Source: Aquatica leii (taxonomy: Eukaryota > Arthropoda > Insecta > Coleoptera > Lampyridae). From it: a DNA stretch of 64,000 nucleotides. The notes under the pieces are model-generated. The model ran no database searches and was not told the DNA's origin. It was given only the letters and a program-made list of their open reading frames with translations. The stretch's first letter is position 1; every line of letters starts with the position of its first letter. Location of the stretch: positions 54,984,487-55,048,486 of the forward strand of contig CM069433.1 of the NCBI GenBank assembly GCA_035610365.1, in the 5' to 3' direction. This document shows, in pieces, positions 33,293-45,289 of this stretch. Both the position numbers and the translations under genes were made by a program.

Positions 33293-34673
33293 ATGATAGA
33301 AAACAATAACTTTCCACATCTTAAAGCCGAGATAACTCTACTTCTTCCAGAAGTATGTGGAAACGTTAGTGATGAAGATTCTAGATATGAAGACAATCTT
33401 CATCTACCATCTAGTCAACTAAGGGCTCCTGATGGAATTAGGATATTCCATTTGTTCAGTGGCAACCGGCTTTTTCCACCAGTACAAATAATTTAAAAAA
33501 ATTAACAGGTATACAAATGGGTGCGTAGAGATTTTGAAGTTTATAATACTAAAAAATGACTTGCTGATAAGAGCACGGAATTGCAACGATTAACTCCAAA
33601 GCAATTATTTCAAATATTTTTTGATGACGACATTATTGAACTGATACTAGCAGAGACGATATTTCGATCCGTGAGTTGAAATGATTTGGAGTGCTACTAC
33701 GTTCAGCTGCCAAGGCGGTAAATGTTTTAGGAAAAGGAAAAAGACACGCATAATGATCTGGCCGCTAACACAATTTCAAGAGATAGTTTCGAATATATTA
33801 TGAGTAATTTTCACTTGATAGACAACAATAATGTCAATAGAAACGACACATTTGAAAAATTTAAACCATTGTTCACTCATGAGCAATTTTTAAAGTTTGT
33901 TTTATTACAAAAACACCACAGCGTCAACGAAGCGGTGGTTTCTTGTTACGGGCGCTATGGATGCAAGTAATACATTCATGGTAAGTCTATCCGTTATGGT
34001 TATAGGATGCACTCGTTTAGGTTATGTCAATTAGTTCGAGCCTAATGGGAACATCAACTCATACTGGTACAGAATATCGGCATCTTGGCGTAAGTGCTGG
34101 CCTATGTTAATGCTCTCAAATCAAAATGACCAGATGCAAAAGTTTATTTATATTTTAGTATTTGTTTCAATTCATTGCCCCTTTTAAGTACTTTGTCTGA
34201 AAAAAACTTACGTGGAACGGGAACGATTAAAACCAATAGTGTTTCAAATAATACATTTTCTTCAATAGATATGAAACGTTGTGGACACTATGAGAACAAA
34301 ATGTGCAGTTCACACAAAGTAGTCGCAAAACAATGGAACGCATAGTAACAATGTGCTCAAATGCAACGGGGGTGCAACCTATTCACAGCGTTAATAGATT
34401 TTTTTAGCAAGAAAAAAATTGTGTGTGCGTGTTGATCGACCCCATATGGTTCGATTATATAATGCCAATATGGGCGACGTTGACCGATGCGATGAGAGTG
34501 TCAGTATTTACAAAACATCCATAAGAAGAAAAAAATAGTACTTCTCGTTAATATCACAATGCGTAGATATGGCTGTACACAATGTCTGGCAGTTACATAA
34601 ATACGATGGTACGATGGACTATCTAACCTTTAGACGACATATAGCTATAGGTTTGTTGGAACAAAATAAATAA
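33293..34673 (+). pseudogene. piggyBac-like transposase, degraded
   Basis: The frame opens with an ATG at 33,293 and an acidic N-terminus (LPEVCGNVSDEDSRYEDNLH). After shifts come WVRRDFEVYNTKK, LQRLTPKQLFQIFFDDDIIE, then LPRR and KEKDTHNDLAANTISRDSFE, YIMSNFHLIDNNNVNRNDTF. The first catalytic block reads HHSVNEAVV (family S-DE, so Asp to Asn). The second reads YFSICFNSLPLL (family FDNFFTS, Asp lost). The MGGVDR-D box reads MGDVDRCDESVSIYKTSIR, and FRRHIAIGLLE ends the core at 34,673. This is full family order (DDE_Tnp_1_7 type) with both upstream Asp residues gone, several stops and frameshifts. Expected TTAA-flanked termini were not identified. Confidence 0.9.
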
Positions 34674-34749
34674 AAAAACAAGATGTTTTTCCATCATGTA
34701 AAACATTTTGTAGCATACGATACGTTGTAATAACTAGTTATGACAGCTG

Positions 34750-35780
34750 AAAATAAATTATTGTTTAATAAAAATATTATAGTCCATTTTCCTAACGATC
34801 TAAATATAGGTCGGGCTCTCTTGGCCTTATCAACAATTACTTTGACTTTTTATACACTTTTTTGTAGTCCTTGTATTTAGAATTAATAGATTTAAAACAA
34901 AAAACATTACTTTAGCGCCGCAAAAACTTCAAGTATGTCTGGGTTAAATTCAGCATAATTTTTTTTTGACAATTTGTTTATCTTATTGTCAGTTACATTA
35001 GCAAAAGATTTTTGAAATTATTCTTTACTTCACTATTAGTGTCTGTCCCACTCTTAGGTACATAGTCATTGCTGGATCTAGACGAAAAATTTTTGCTATC
35101 AGTTCATATAATAATTTAAAAAAAAAATTAATTGAAAATGTAATTAAAACTTACTTTTTAAAGGATCTTAATACAGAGAGGTGTATTATCAGTGGTTAGA
35201 TTTTTATTAAATAAATGAATTTTTATCACCAAAACTTCTAAGTTTTTACTAGCTGTACTCATCATATCTACAACTGCAAGCTTTTGCTCACCTCGAATTA
35301 AGTATTAACTTAGATAAATACTCGCCAATTTATGATATAAACCACATAAACACTGGCGCACTACACTTGTCATACGAGTATAATGTTTAGTTTAACTTTC
35401 AGTAATTTTCAAATTAATTCCTTTAATAACAAGCAGACAGAACATGGGCCAGTTTTAAGGCCAAAGTCTAGAGCTGATTAGTGTGTTTCTGAAACAGTAG
35501 ATGGCGTCTGAAACAGCCCAAAAGTTTTGCCAAGATTAATAATAAACTGTTCATTTTTATGAAGTTTTATATTTGTTGTTTTTGAGATTAGAGAGGATAT
35601 TTTTCAAAATTTGATTTTGTAATGAAAATCGATATTTTTTTTTGATAAGTAGGTTTTTCAAAGAGATATTTAAAATCGAAGGTATACAAGTAATAGATAA
35701 TTATTTCTAGAATACAATCCATACTTTGTATTGCAAATTGAATAATATTTGCGAACAGCGTTTTGATTTGAATATTTCTC
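34750..35780. other. Unassigned sequence with a possible spliced minus-strand frame
   Basis: On the minus strand, protein-like text (MSTASKNLEVLVIKIHLF near 35,270-35,210; FSSRSSNDYVPKSGTDTNSE near 35,095-35,040; NYAEFNPDILEVFAALK near 34,965-34,910) flanks a GTAAGT at about 35,155 and a pyrimidine-rich stretch ending in AG near 35,100. This could be a small intron. An in-frame stop precedes the donor, so the model is not clean. It may belong to an element near the piggyBac copy or to a decayed gene. I do not recognise the product. Confidence 0.25.
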
Positions 35781-35912
35781 TTTGATAAGCGCCGCGATGC
35801 GACGCAGTCTGCGTTTGCTGCAAGCGTCGGGTGCGCAAGCGAGACCGGTCCTTAATAATGTTCTCTTAACAAAAACAAATATCAAAAATTGTCGTTTATA
35901 ATGTGTTATATA
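35670..35912 (-). other. Locally GC-rich island with CpGs beside the hAT insertion
   Basis: 35,785-35,860 holds a run of CpG-containing words (GCGCCGCGATGCGACGCAG, CAAGCGTCGGGTGCGCAAGC) in otherwise AT-rich DNA. A minus-strand 71-codon frame covers it (RTGLACAPDACSKRRLRRIA). No family is recognised. It may be the edge of a different repeat, or a young insertion that has not yet lost its CpGs. Confidence 0.35.
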
Positions 35913-37102
35913 CAGTGGCGTATTATAGCAGAAGCCAAAGAAGCCCGGGCTTGCGGCGCAAAATTTACAAGGGACACAAACAATCGGGGAGAAGTTCTGT
36001 TTTCTGTTACGTTTCTATTCCTGTTTTGTTACTCTTTACGTGACAAAAACTATTTCATTTTGTAGTGCATCGTGCATCACTATACTATTACATTACAAAT
36101 ATTATGATATGACATTCTTTAGATGTAATTTTGTTCCAACTGAGTCGTTTGAAAAATTCCTATAGTAATTATTCCTAGAAATTTTGACTACTCGTCTCAT
36201 TACAGATTCTCACGCACCGTATTAAATCTTATAAGACGTATTTCCAGCGATTGCAGTATCGCAATTTTGTTTTGATGAAAGTACATTATATACTGAAGTT
36301 TATGCAGATTCGTATGATTCTGAAAGTGGACTGTATTGCAGTTCTTTATGATTTAATTTAATCTCTTTTGTAGATGAATAAATAAATAACATACTAATAG
36401 GAATTTTAAGTATATCTTATTGATAATGTGGGTCTCGATATAAAATTTCACTGATATTTTACCGCAGGGTTGTTTTTGATAGATACCTATGAAATTAATA
36501 ATTTATTATAATTTGTTACGTTTTGCGTTACTGAGAATTCGTTGCTTATTTGTTATTTTGCAAGATAATTTTCTGGCAACACTAATTCCATTTGAGATAC
36601 CACATTGTCTTTGAAAATTTATTTGATTGCAATTGTCATCATGTCATCCCACGTAGGCAATTTTTGTATTTAACTCTATAGCTGTGCTTTTGTTGGTAAA
36701 TCACAAGAGCTACTCTTCAATTAGATTAGGAATTTAAATGTTTTGTCTTTGCATAATCAAATAGTACATCGCCGGCGGCAACACGAAGAAAAAAAGATTA
36801 TTTTCTTTTATAGAATAAACAACATGTACACGATCCGTTCCGATATTTCGTTTCTAGAGATAAATTATATTATAGTTTTATTAGATTGCGACAATAAGGA
36901 AAAATCTGTGCTGTTGAAATATATAATTTTTTAAGGTTTTATTCAGCAATGCGATATCCCAACCAAAATAATATTTACAGAAGAAATGAAACTTTTAGCT
37001 TTACATTTTTATTAAGGATCAAGTTCGAGTAGGTAGTTAAATTATGAACGTTAAGATTTTGTCAATTTTATCAGTTTTACTTTTTACTTCAAGTGTGTAA
37101 GA

Positions 37103-38706
37103 ATGAGTGAAAAAAAAAAAACCAAAATTGAGCGGTTCTCAATTTAAAAAATATGCCAAAGAAAAAAGTGAGAAAGAACAAAAGCTTCTAGAGAAAATTC
37201 CGAAACTAGACACCTTTTTTAAGTGTACCGCAAATGACCAATCCTCTTCAAGTGCTACTGCGTTATCATTCATTGATACTTCATGTACTAGAATCGCAGA
37301 TGTTCCAAGTACTAGTGACTTCAAAACTCAAGTTGCGTCTAGTACTAGTACTAGTACTAGTACTGATCCAATTGACTCTATGAGTCATGTAGACTGTCCA
37401 GTAGTGGTTGTTCCTCATTTTGGCTTTCATAAGAACGTAAGTTATTGACTTCGAATGTGTAAAGGCAGCGTTACTTTGTATTTTTTTTTAAACTTTGCTG
37501 AATCAGATCCAGCTAAGTGGCATGTTAACGATAGTCTGCGCGACAGTATTGCTACTCATGGTATAAGCCAGAACCTCGATTGCGATTTTTCCAATTCAAT
37601 GAGACAATATACTGACAAGAAGCGTTCATGTACCAAAAAACTATTCTCCAGACAACTTGCAAACGGAGAAGTTGTTAATCGGTTTTGGTTAGTGTATTCT
37701 TTCTCAATCGGAGCTGTGTTTTGTGCCGTTTATAAACTGTTTGGTGGTACAACACAGCTTGCAACAGCTGGTTTTTCCGATTGGCGAAATAGTAAAAGAA
37801 TTGAAGAACACGAAGGAAACATCGAAATTCTGCAAGTAATCTAATTAGAAGATCAAATATTTTAGAAAAAGTAGATAAACAACTAATCATTTATCTAAGT
37901 AAGGAGATCAATTATTGGAGAAACGTACTTCTTAGAGTCGTCGAAATTATCAAGTTCATAGCTTCACGTGGACTTGCAATACGGGGCCATACCAAAGTTT
38001 TTGGTTTAACATCAAATGGCAATTTTATGAGAATAATTGAACTCATTGCGAAGTTTGATACATTTGTGGCAGATCATATAGGACGTTTTGGTAACGCGGG
38101 AAACGGAACACCTTATCTACCCACACAATTGTTGATGAACTATTCATACAAATGGGAAAACAAGTTTAATTAAATATCATTCCTGAGCTGAGAATAGAAA
38201 AATTTTTCAATTATTGTTGATTCCACTACGGATATCAGCCATATAGATGAGCTCACATTAATTATTCGTTATGTTCTTCTTGATGGAGTACCTGTCAAGC
38301 GTTTTATTACATTTATTGCCAACACCGGGCATAAGTCTAAACAATTAACTGACATAATTTTGACCCAGTTGAGTGCTTTGGACATAAACATAATGAACTG
38401 TCGGGGACAAGGTACGACAATGCCACAAATATGTCTGGTCCATATCCAGGTTTACAAGCAAGAATAAAGTCCATCAATCCTTTAGCATATTATATTCCAT
38501 GTGCTGCCCATTCACTTAATCTAATGGGAACTTCGGATGCTGGCTTCTGCATGGAGTTTGTGACCTTCTTCAGAGTAGTACAAGAACTTTATAATTTCTT
38601 TTCTATTTCAACGCATCGATGGGAGATTTTGAAATGTAAATTGGAATCAAAACCTTTCATAAAAAGTTTGTCTGTTACCCGTTGGAGCACCCGTGCGGAT
38701 GTCAGT
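37103..38706 (+). pseudogene. hAT transposase, 5' part: zinc finger and DUF4371 region
   Basis: An ATG at 37,103 is put out of frame by a run of 12 A. The following frame reads KKPKLSGSQFKKYAKEKSEK, an acidic/Ser-rich stretch and STSTSTST from an ACTAGT hexamer repeat (37,336-37,365). The next frame gives SDPAKWHVNDSLRDSIATHG, RQLANGEVVNRFWLVYSFSI and WRNSKRIEEHEGN. This is the TTF-type zinc finger, in which the usual Cys-x-x-Cys is reduced to one Cys (VFCAVYKLF). Then come LRVVEIIKFIASRGLAIRGH, IDELTLIIRYVLLDGVPVKR and, after a shift, LQARIKSINPLAYYIPCAAH and SLSVTRWSTRADVS. A GTAAGT at 37,437 and TCAG at 37,506 resemble a short intron, but the reading phase is off by one. Coding is cut by the nested element. 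Confidence 0.85.
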
Positions 38707-39344
38707 CAGGGGTGGGCAAAATACACCTTGTTATGTAATTTAAATACAAAATACAAATTACATTAATATTCTGTATTTAAAATACTAGATACAAGATATA
38801 GAATACAAAATCTCGAAAATACAAAATATAAAATAGTATTTCAATTACAATTAAAAATACAAATTACTTTGTAACACAAAAGTAACGTGTAAATAATCTT
38901 CATTCACTTGACAAATTTAACTACTCTTTTTTTAATAAAAAAAAAATTTATTTTCCTTCAAAAAAACTAATTTTTTAAATTGTTTGTATAATAAACTACG
39001 TATAGTTAGTGAATGTAAAAAATTTGCAAATGAAAGAAAATAGACGTTCCACGTGCCGAAAAACATAAACTTGTATTGAATTGAATCTTATAAATATTTT
39101 TTTTACTGTTGGATATGATTTTAAATTAAGAAACGGTTATAACGTATAAAATTAACGGTTTATTGATTTACGTTAGTCTCGAATAATTGATGTAATTGAA
39201 ATACTCAAAATACATCAAACGATGTATTTGAAATACAAATTACAAAATACTATTTTGCATTGTATCTAAATACAAATTACAAAATACAATTGTATTTTAA
39301 ATACTATAATTGAAATACAAGTAATTCGTTACTGCCCAGCACTG
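38707..39344. mobile_element. Nested non-autonomous hAT, 638 bp, with 8-bp target duplication
   Basis: The left end CAGGGGTGGGCA and right end TGCCCAGCACTG are imperfect inverted repeats. ATGTCAGT occurs at 38,699-38,706 and 39,345-39,352 as the duplicated target. Subterminal sequence is filled with AAATACAAAATACAAATTAC-like words at both ends, a common hAT MITE composition. There is no coding capacity. It interrupts the codon series TRADVS of the host hAT transposase, which resumes with SVKTLYSCYTEI after the insertion, so it arrived later. Confidence 0.9.
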
Positions 39345-40673
39345 ATGTCAGTAAAACATTATATTCGTGTTATACTGAAATCGTGGAAGTTCTGCAGACA
39401 ATATTGGACGATATAACTGAAAAATCAAATACAAGGTTGGAAGTCAAAGGATTGATTGATAAATTAAGCTCTCTTGAGACTTCTATTAATACCTGTTTTT
39501 GGAATAGAATATTGCAGATAGGTAAGGCAAGGTAAACAAAAAACTTCAAGCCGTGAATGTTGATCTTGGGACTGTAATTTTATTGTTCGATTCTCTAAAT
39601 AACTTTCTTGATACATTGAGAGATGATTTCGCACATTCGAGGCTGAAGCGATTAAACGATGTCAAAATGAAAGCTACCAGCTTGACACCAAAAGAAAAAA
39701 AAACGAAGTTGTTTTTTGATGAAACTGGAGGAGACGATGAGTTTAGTGGAAAAGATTATTTTCGCACCCAGACATTTCTGCCTCTTATTGATAAGTTAAA
39801 AGCAGAGCTTTCCAAGAGGCGAAAGTCGTATTTACAAATCAATGAAGATTTCTGAGCAATTTATCAGTAATGACTGTTTGTGACGCTGTCTAAACTATAA
39901 GCTTAAGTAAAGTAGGATTAGTCTCTTTGTTCATCATTTCTTTGAAGGTGTATTTTTAGTTACTATTTAAGCATTACTCATGCATTTTATGGTATATACG
40001 GGGAAGGAGGGTTGAACACCTGTGTACCTGTAGGGTGTTGGAAAGTTTTTAGTTAGTTTTAACATACAAGTACCGATGTAAACGTAGAAGCAGTTGTTAG
40101 AGAATATTAAATGTTAAATAAGCAATTTATTGTTTTATTTAAAGACGATAATGTGCATTTGCACACCAAGGCGAATTAATTTAATGCCAATTACCAACAA
40201 TGACCTCTACGGAAATCAAACATAAGTGCGTAAAGTTGATTAAAACGTATAAAATTGATTTTGATCAAAGCTTAACAGAGGAAATCATTCAACTGAAAGA
40301 CCTAGAACTTTTATCGAATGGACTTCTGGGCTTTCTCAAGCAATTGACGTCAAAAAATATTGATGACGTTTTTCCAAACCTTCTAATGTTTTTGAGAATA
40401 TGTGCTTGTAAAGCGGTGACCAACTGTACAGGTGAAAGATCGTTTTCAGCATTGAAACGGGTAAAAGATTACCGCAGATCTACTTTATCTAATTTAAAGT
40501 TGAACGTGCTAGCAATCTTGTACATCGAGAATGAGATGATGAATGCACTTAGCCTTGACAAAGTTATTGATACATTTGCTAACGCAAAAGCAAAAAAAAA
40601 ACATTCAAATAATAATTATTGGTTTTTTTTTGGAATTATTATATGTATTATAGTACAAACTCTTCTATTTTAG
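39345..40673 (+). pseudogene. hAT transposase, 3' part: C-terminal region and dimerisation domain
   Basis: The frame resumes after the nested insertion with VEVLQTILDDITEKSNTRLE and VKGLIDKLSSLETSINTCFW. A 100-codon frame (39,553-39,855) reads DLGTVILLFDSLNNFLDTLR and KRRKSYLQINEDF. After a decayed stretch, 40,200-40,673 carries the hAT dimerisation signature TNCTGERSFSALKRVKDYRR, STLSNLKLNVLAILYIENEM and a final KVIDTFANAKAKKK. The family pattern is PVT-CS-ERSFS-LK-IK-YLRS---Q-RL--LALL-IE, so Ser to Gly in the CSAERSFS box is notable. The coding end is 180 bases from the right terminus. Confidence 0.88.
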
Positions 40674-41169
40674 AACAGCAGTAAACTTTTATCATGTTCT
40701 ACTGTAAACTACTAATAAACGTTTCAATAAATTTCTATAAAATAGTTAGCGTATTAAGTACTTATAAATATTCAAAAAAAGAAAATTAATAACGAAGGGG
40801 GAAGGGTGCACTTTTTGTATTGGGCTTTGGGCGCCAAATTACGTTAATACGCCACTGGTTATATATGTAATGAGTACTTATACATGCGTGCATTACGTCA
40901 TTACTACTTATTAGCTTTATTATGTTTATCGAAACACAATATATCTTCAAACTTGCAGCAACAAAACAAAGATTTCATTCATTCATCATAATTCAAACGA
41001 AACATTATCATGCGAACGCAACGATTTGAAAAAAAAACGATTTGTATTTTCGTTTCTGGCAGAATTATCTTCTTCACTGTGTAAGTTAAATTGTGCTTTT
41101 TTCCGAGTGGTAAAATTTTTGAATTTATTACAATGAAATTATTTTCCTGAAAAAGTAAAGTACGCTTTG

Positions 41170-41390
41170 CAGTTTAGCTGAAGCAAAATTTCTAAACCTT
41201 ACTTCTTTGGTACTCGTTTGAATGTTTTCCACACTCCAGTGCTAATGTAGAAAGAATTTTCCCCAAATAAATTTAAATAAAACTCAAGCTAAGAATAATC
41301 GTCTTAAAATCAACTTCATGATGGAATCATTAGAAAAGTTTTGTGCTTCAAAAAGTGAAGAAAAAGTCAAATCTACAATTTAGACAATCA
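41170..41390 (+). pseudogene. hAT-like transposase C-terminus, second family
   Basis: The plus strand reads LWYSFECFPHSSANVERIFP and, after a frameshift, KTQAKNNRLKINFMMESLEK followed by FCASKSEE. The HS-A-VERIFS---L-KT--RN-L pattern is a hAT-type dimerisation end, but of a different lineage from the one at 40,430. No inverted termini were found for it. Only about 70 codons remain. Confidence 0.6.
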
Positions 41391-41493
41391 AAGCCGTGTA
41401 AAGATATACAATAATTGTTTTATATTAATAATATAGTAATAAAAATTAATTTTTTTGTTAATTTAGTTTAGTTTAGTAAAATTTACAGCTGTA

Positions 41494-41706
41494 TTGCAGT
41501 CTGAATATTCGGCGATAAAAACATACGAGCAAAAGTCAGGAGAAAAAGTTATTCCATGCGGTTTATTTATCGATCTAGAATTTGGCTTTCTTGCAGCTTG
41601 TCCTGATGAAATTTTTATCTCAAACAATAGTATAGTGAAAATAAAGTGCCCGAAAACTGCTAAGAATTTTAACATTCAAGCAGCAATAACAATTTTGTTT
41701 GAATAA
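41494..41706 (+). pseudogene. YqaJ-type nuclease domain fragment
   Basis: The frame reads AIKTYEQKSGEKVIPCGLFI, DLEFGFLAACPDEIFISNNS and IVKIKCPKTAKNF. This matches the YqaJ/lambda-exonuclease-like core (CGLFID---GFLAASPDG, then VEIKCP). The PD Asp is kept, but the catalytic Glu of E-x-K is Lys (VKIKCP) and the Gly after PD is Glu, so it should be inactive. YqaJ genes scattered in insect genomes usually belong to DNA transposons; ISL2EU elements encode one beside their transposase, and that is a possible source. Only this core survives, followed by a stop at 41,704. Confidence 0.75.
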
Positions 41707-41719
41707 TGATTTTAAAGTT

Positions 41720-44700
41720 AAAACCAATCACAATTATTATTTATCAGATTCAGGTGCAATTGCATATAACTAGAAAAGATTTTTGTGACTTTGTTGTGTG
41801 GACCAAAAAATATATCTTAGTTAAAAAAATTTATAAAGATGAAATAAATTGTATACTTTAGTTGTAAATAAAATATTAAAGAAATATGACTGATTATTAC
41901 ACTCGAAAATTCAACCAATGAAAACACGTGGAAATGCATCTATTCGTTTTTAAATATCCGGGTAAATTTTGTCAATTTTTCGTTTTGTTCTTGTTGTCAA
42001 AAATAGAAACTAAAACTGATTTTTGATTGGTACCGGTAGGTATATACTGAAATTTAAAAATGTGTTTTTAATTGGCAATATATGTAAATTAAAATGTATA
42101 CCTTGAATTGTAAAAAAATTTTTTTTCCAAACTTTTGAAAACAAAAAATTAAAAAAAAATATTTTTTTTAAATAAGAAACATCCGCTCTTAACAATTACC
42201 TTCTTATTATGATACCGTTTTTAAAATATATTTAAACCAAAGAGTTTTTGAAATAACTTCGAAATAGTTTTTCGTGTCTTTTATCTCTCTCGCACACTTG
42301 GCAGTAGACTTTCAAATATTTACCAGTGATATAAAATAAATAAAAAAGGAACCAAAATAATAAAAACGATCATTATCCTTAACGATTTAGATAAATATAA
42401 TCTAAGTATTTATTTATTTTTTTAATTAGGTACGAATAGTTTTTATTAATAAACGTATACATTTCTTATTTATTAAATATAAATAGATGTTAAAAATTTT
42501 AATGTTTATATAACAAGTTACTGTATTACATTACTATCGTGTTATTTAAACATTGTTATTATTATTCTGGACTGAATCCAATGTTTGAAAACACGTATTC
42601 TAATTTGAAAAATTGATTTATAAAACTAAATTTAATACATCAGTATTAAATATTTAATATTAAAAAAAATTGTATCAAGTAAACTGTTGAATGCTTTGCA
42701 GCTATAAACAGAACCTATACATAATTACAAAAAAGCAAACTTTGTAAAGATGTAAATTTAATTCTACCGCAACTATAGAGACTTTTTTAATTTAAAAATG
42801 GAATACGCTTAATAATTATAATATTTACAAAAGAAACGCTTTTCACGTTTGTTCTTTGTGCTTTCTTTCGTATACAGTTCCTAAAGCAACACTTTGCTAT
42901 ACAAAAGAACTTTGCGGGCCTTTTTTGTTGAGCAAGCACGTATGCAATAATAATTAGAGACCCTTTTATAACTCCATCAATAATGAGTTGTTTTTAGATA
43001 ATGTTCACACCTGTTGTTAGACTGCGTTGATAAATGTATATGGATGTCGTTAGCTGTATTCACAACCTCAACGTATATTTTGTCAACAAATTAATTAACT
43101 AACACTTAAATAAATATAATAATTAATATATATTTAAAATTTTGTTAAAAGTAGTAGTAAGTAATAAATAAAAAACTTATAAATTAGGCGCCAGACATTA
43201 TTGCCAAGAAAACTTAACTACCTACCGATGTGGCCTATAAGCGATGTCAAACTACCACACTTGACGAAAGAGCAAAATATAATTAAACCACTAAAATAAA
43301 AATTTCAATTAAATTGAACATTTAACACAAGCAATACAGTAAATACTAATCAATACATTTCATCAGAAAGTCAGTTTTTACAACACATTGAAGCCTCTTT
43401 AAAAAACATACATTTACTAATTAGTATTACATTAGTTTTTTTTTTATCCGACCGAAAGTAAAAAATAATGATTACAAAGCAGATATACACAATTAAAAAA
43501 ATTTATCATTTATATATAAATAACTATAATGGTTGAATAATAATGGCGCACAGCAAATCAAACCCTGAACTTGAATAACTTGAACGTTAATACGACACCA
43601 AATATTTGTGACAGCAAAACATGAATACTTGGTCGTAGTTCGTATGATTGACAACAAGAGGTGACAAAAAGGCAAAGGGTTACTTACGGTTTACAACTCC
43701 TCTTCTAGTACTCGTAAAGTGTAACCATAATCCTAAATTTTAAATCTCAAAATAAATACACAAGTATATCGCAACGGTACCACACATACTATTAATTAGT
43801 TCACAACTAAATCTAAAAAAAAAACGTGCCTTAGGCTTCCACTTCCCCTAAATTTTGTAGGTAAATTTTAAGTTAAGTACAGGTGCATCAACAGAATCTA
43901 TAAACGAGGTTATATTAGTTTTCTCACTATAATAATATGCTTGACAAATTGCGTATCGAATCAACAATTTCCATTAATTTACGGAAAGTATTTACGACAA
44001 CAATAATTTAAAAGAACGGCAAAAATTGAATCTACAAGAAAATTAATAAATGTGTTCAACACGTGATTTAGTAAATAAAGTCATAAATGCTAGAAACGAA
44101 AAAATTTAATTTAACCGCAAAACATTATGCCTCAACGGTTTTTCTTATATGCATCGATTGACTTTACATCCGATATTTATTATAAAACAATTTGTTACGT
44201 GGTTTTTCTCGTAACTTAAAAGAGCGACGACTAGCTCAGTTGTTCCGGTGATTAAGTCGTAAGTTTCGTGGTGCTAAATTATAAAATTAATTTTAAAAAA
44301 CCGCCAAAATGATGGAAGACTAGGGTGGGAGACTGTTGAAATCTATTTGAAACTGAAATAAAACAAATGACAAAGCAGAAGTGGTAACACAAAGTATATT
44401 TATTTTATCACAGACAGCAGTTAACGTTAAAAAGATACACAATTAAATGTATATAAATTTGATCAAACACTATCACGTAGTCGGTATCACAAACAAAATA
44501 CTAATTAAGTCTTCGACTAGGCAACACGTCGTATAACAAAACGACCTTGTCGTCTTAACTTTTACATTCAGAATAGAAAGAAATTTACTCCGTAAATTAC
44601 CTAAAATATAAATACAAATCTCGAAGATCTAGAGAAGCAAAGCGCACCGTATAATAATATGTGACACAACAAAACGGTCGTATAATTAATTGTGTTAACA

Positions 44701-45285
44701 ACTTAACATGTACGTACAGTCGTCCTTACAATCGACTAACCACCAAAATACTAAGAATTAAAATAAGAAGTATAATACTTACAATTAGTTTTTCTCAAAG
44801 CATGCGACTAACTTCGTAATTTTGGTAATTGTTTCCTCCAATACGATAATAATTGCATCCAACCCCTTGAAGGTGTAGATAGTGTTAACTACAGTGACGT
44901 GACATCAGCATAGAAATTTTCCCTATTACCACATCTACTTATTATCTCCACAGACAAAGAAAACGTGTGGAGGTATGCTTACCCAAAATACAAAGTTTCA
45001 CTCAAATCGCAACAATATTCTATTCCATATTCGCATGGATGTGAATAATAAATGCCAGGATAATGTCCGCGTTCAAACTCTACCGGAAGAATAAAACCGT
45101 GTCTAAAATTTGACATTTGTCATTTGGCAACATGTTTCTATATCATTTAAACTCAATTTATCAAAATATTTGTTTTACTATAAAACTAGAAAAATGAAGA
45201 TGATTTTTTATCACATCCAGTTTATCAAAAACCGACCCACACAAATAGATATTTAAACGAATTACCTCATCGTCACTTTTCTCAG
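41720..45285. other. AT-rich sequence, no recognised gene
   Basis: No family signature in about 3.5 kb. Small frames at 42,010-42,195 and 43,493-43,675 (minus) are not supported. A word TAGCTCAGTTG near 44,233 matches a tRNA A box, but no B box or cloverleaf follows. Confidence 0.4.
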
Positions 45286-45289
45286 AAAT

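Larger units (their letters stand above)
35913..40857 (+). mobile_element. End-to-end hAT element, 4,945 bp, with 8-bp target duplication
   Basis: The left end CAGTGGCGTATTA and right end TAATACGCCACTG are inverted repeats, immediately flanked by GTTATATA at 35,905-35,912 and again at 40,858-40,865. Both are classic hAT features. The interior carries a degraded transposase in the plus orientation, with an N-terminal TTF-type zinc finger, DUF4371-like region and C-terminal dimerisation domain (37,103-40,673). This is the general plan of ZMYM1-like hAT proteins. A second hAT (38,707-39,344) is nested in the coding region. Both edges are defined to the base, so the element can be cut out in silico exactly. 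Confidence 0.92.

Noticed and set aside
44228..44285. tRNA-like A box TAGCTCAGTTG
   Set aside because: No GGTTCRANNCC-type B box at the right distance and no cloverleaf arms; a tRNA or tRNA-derived SINE is not supported.
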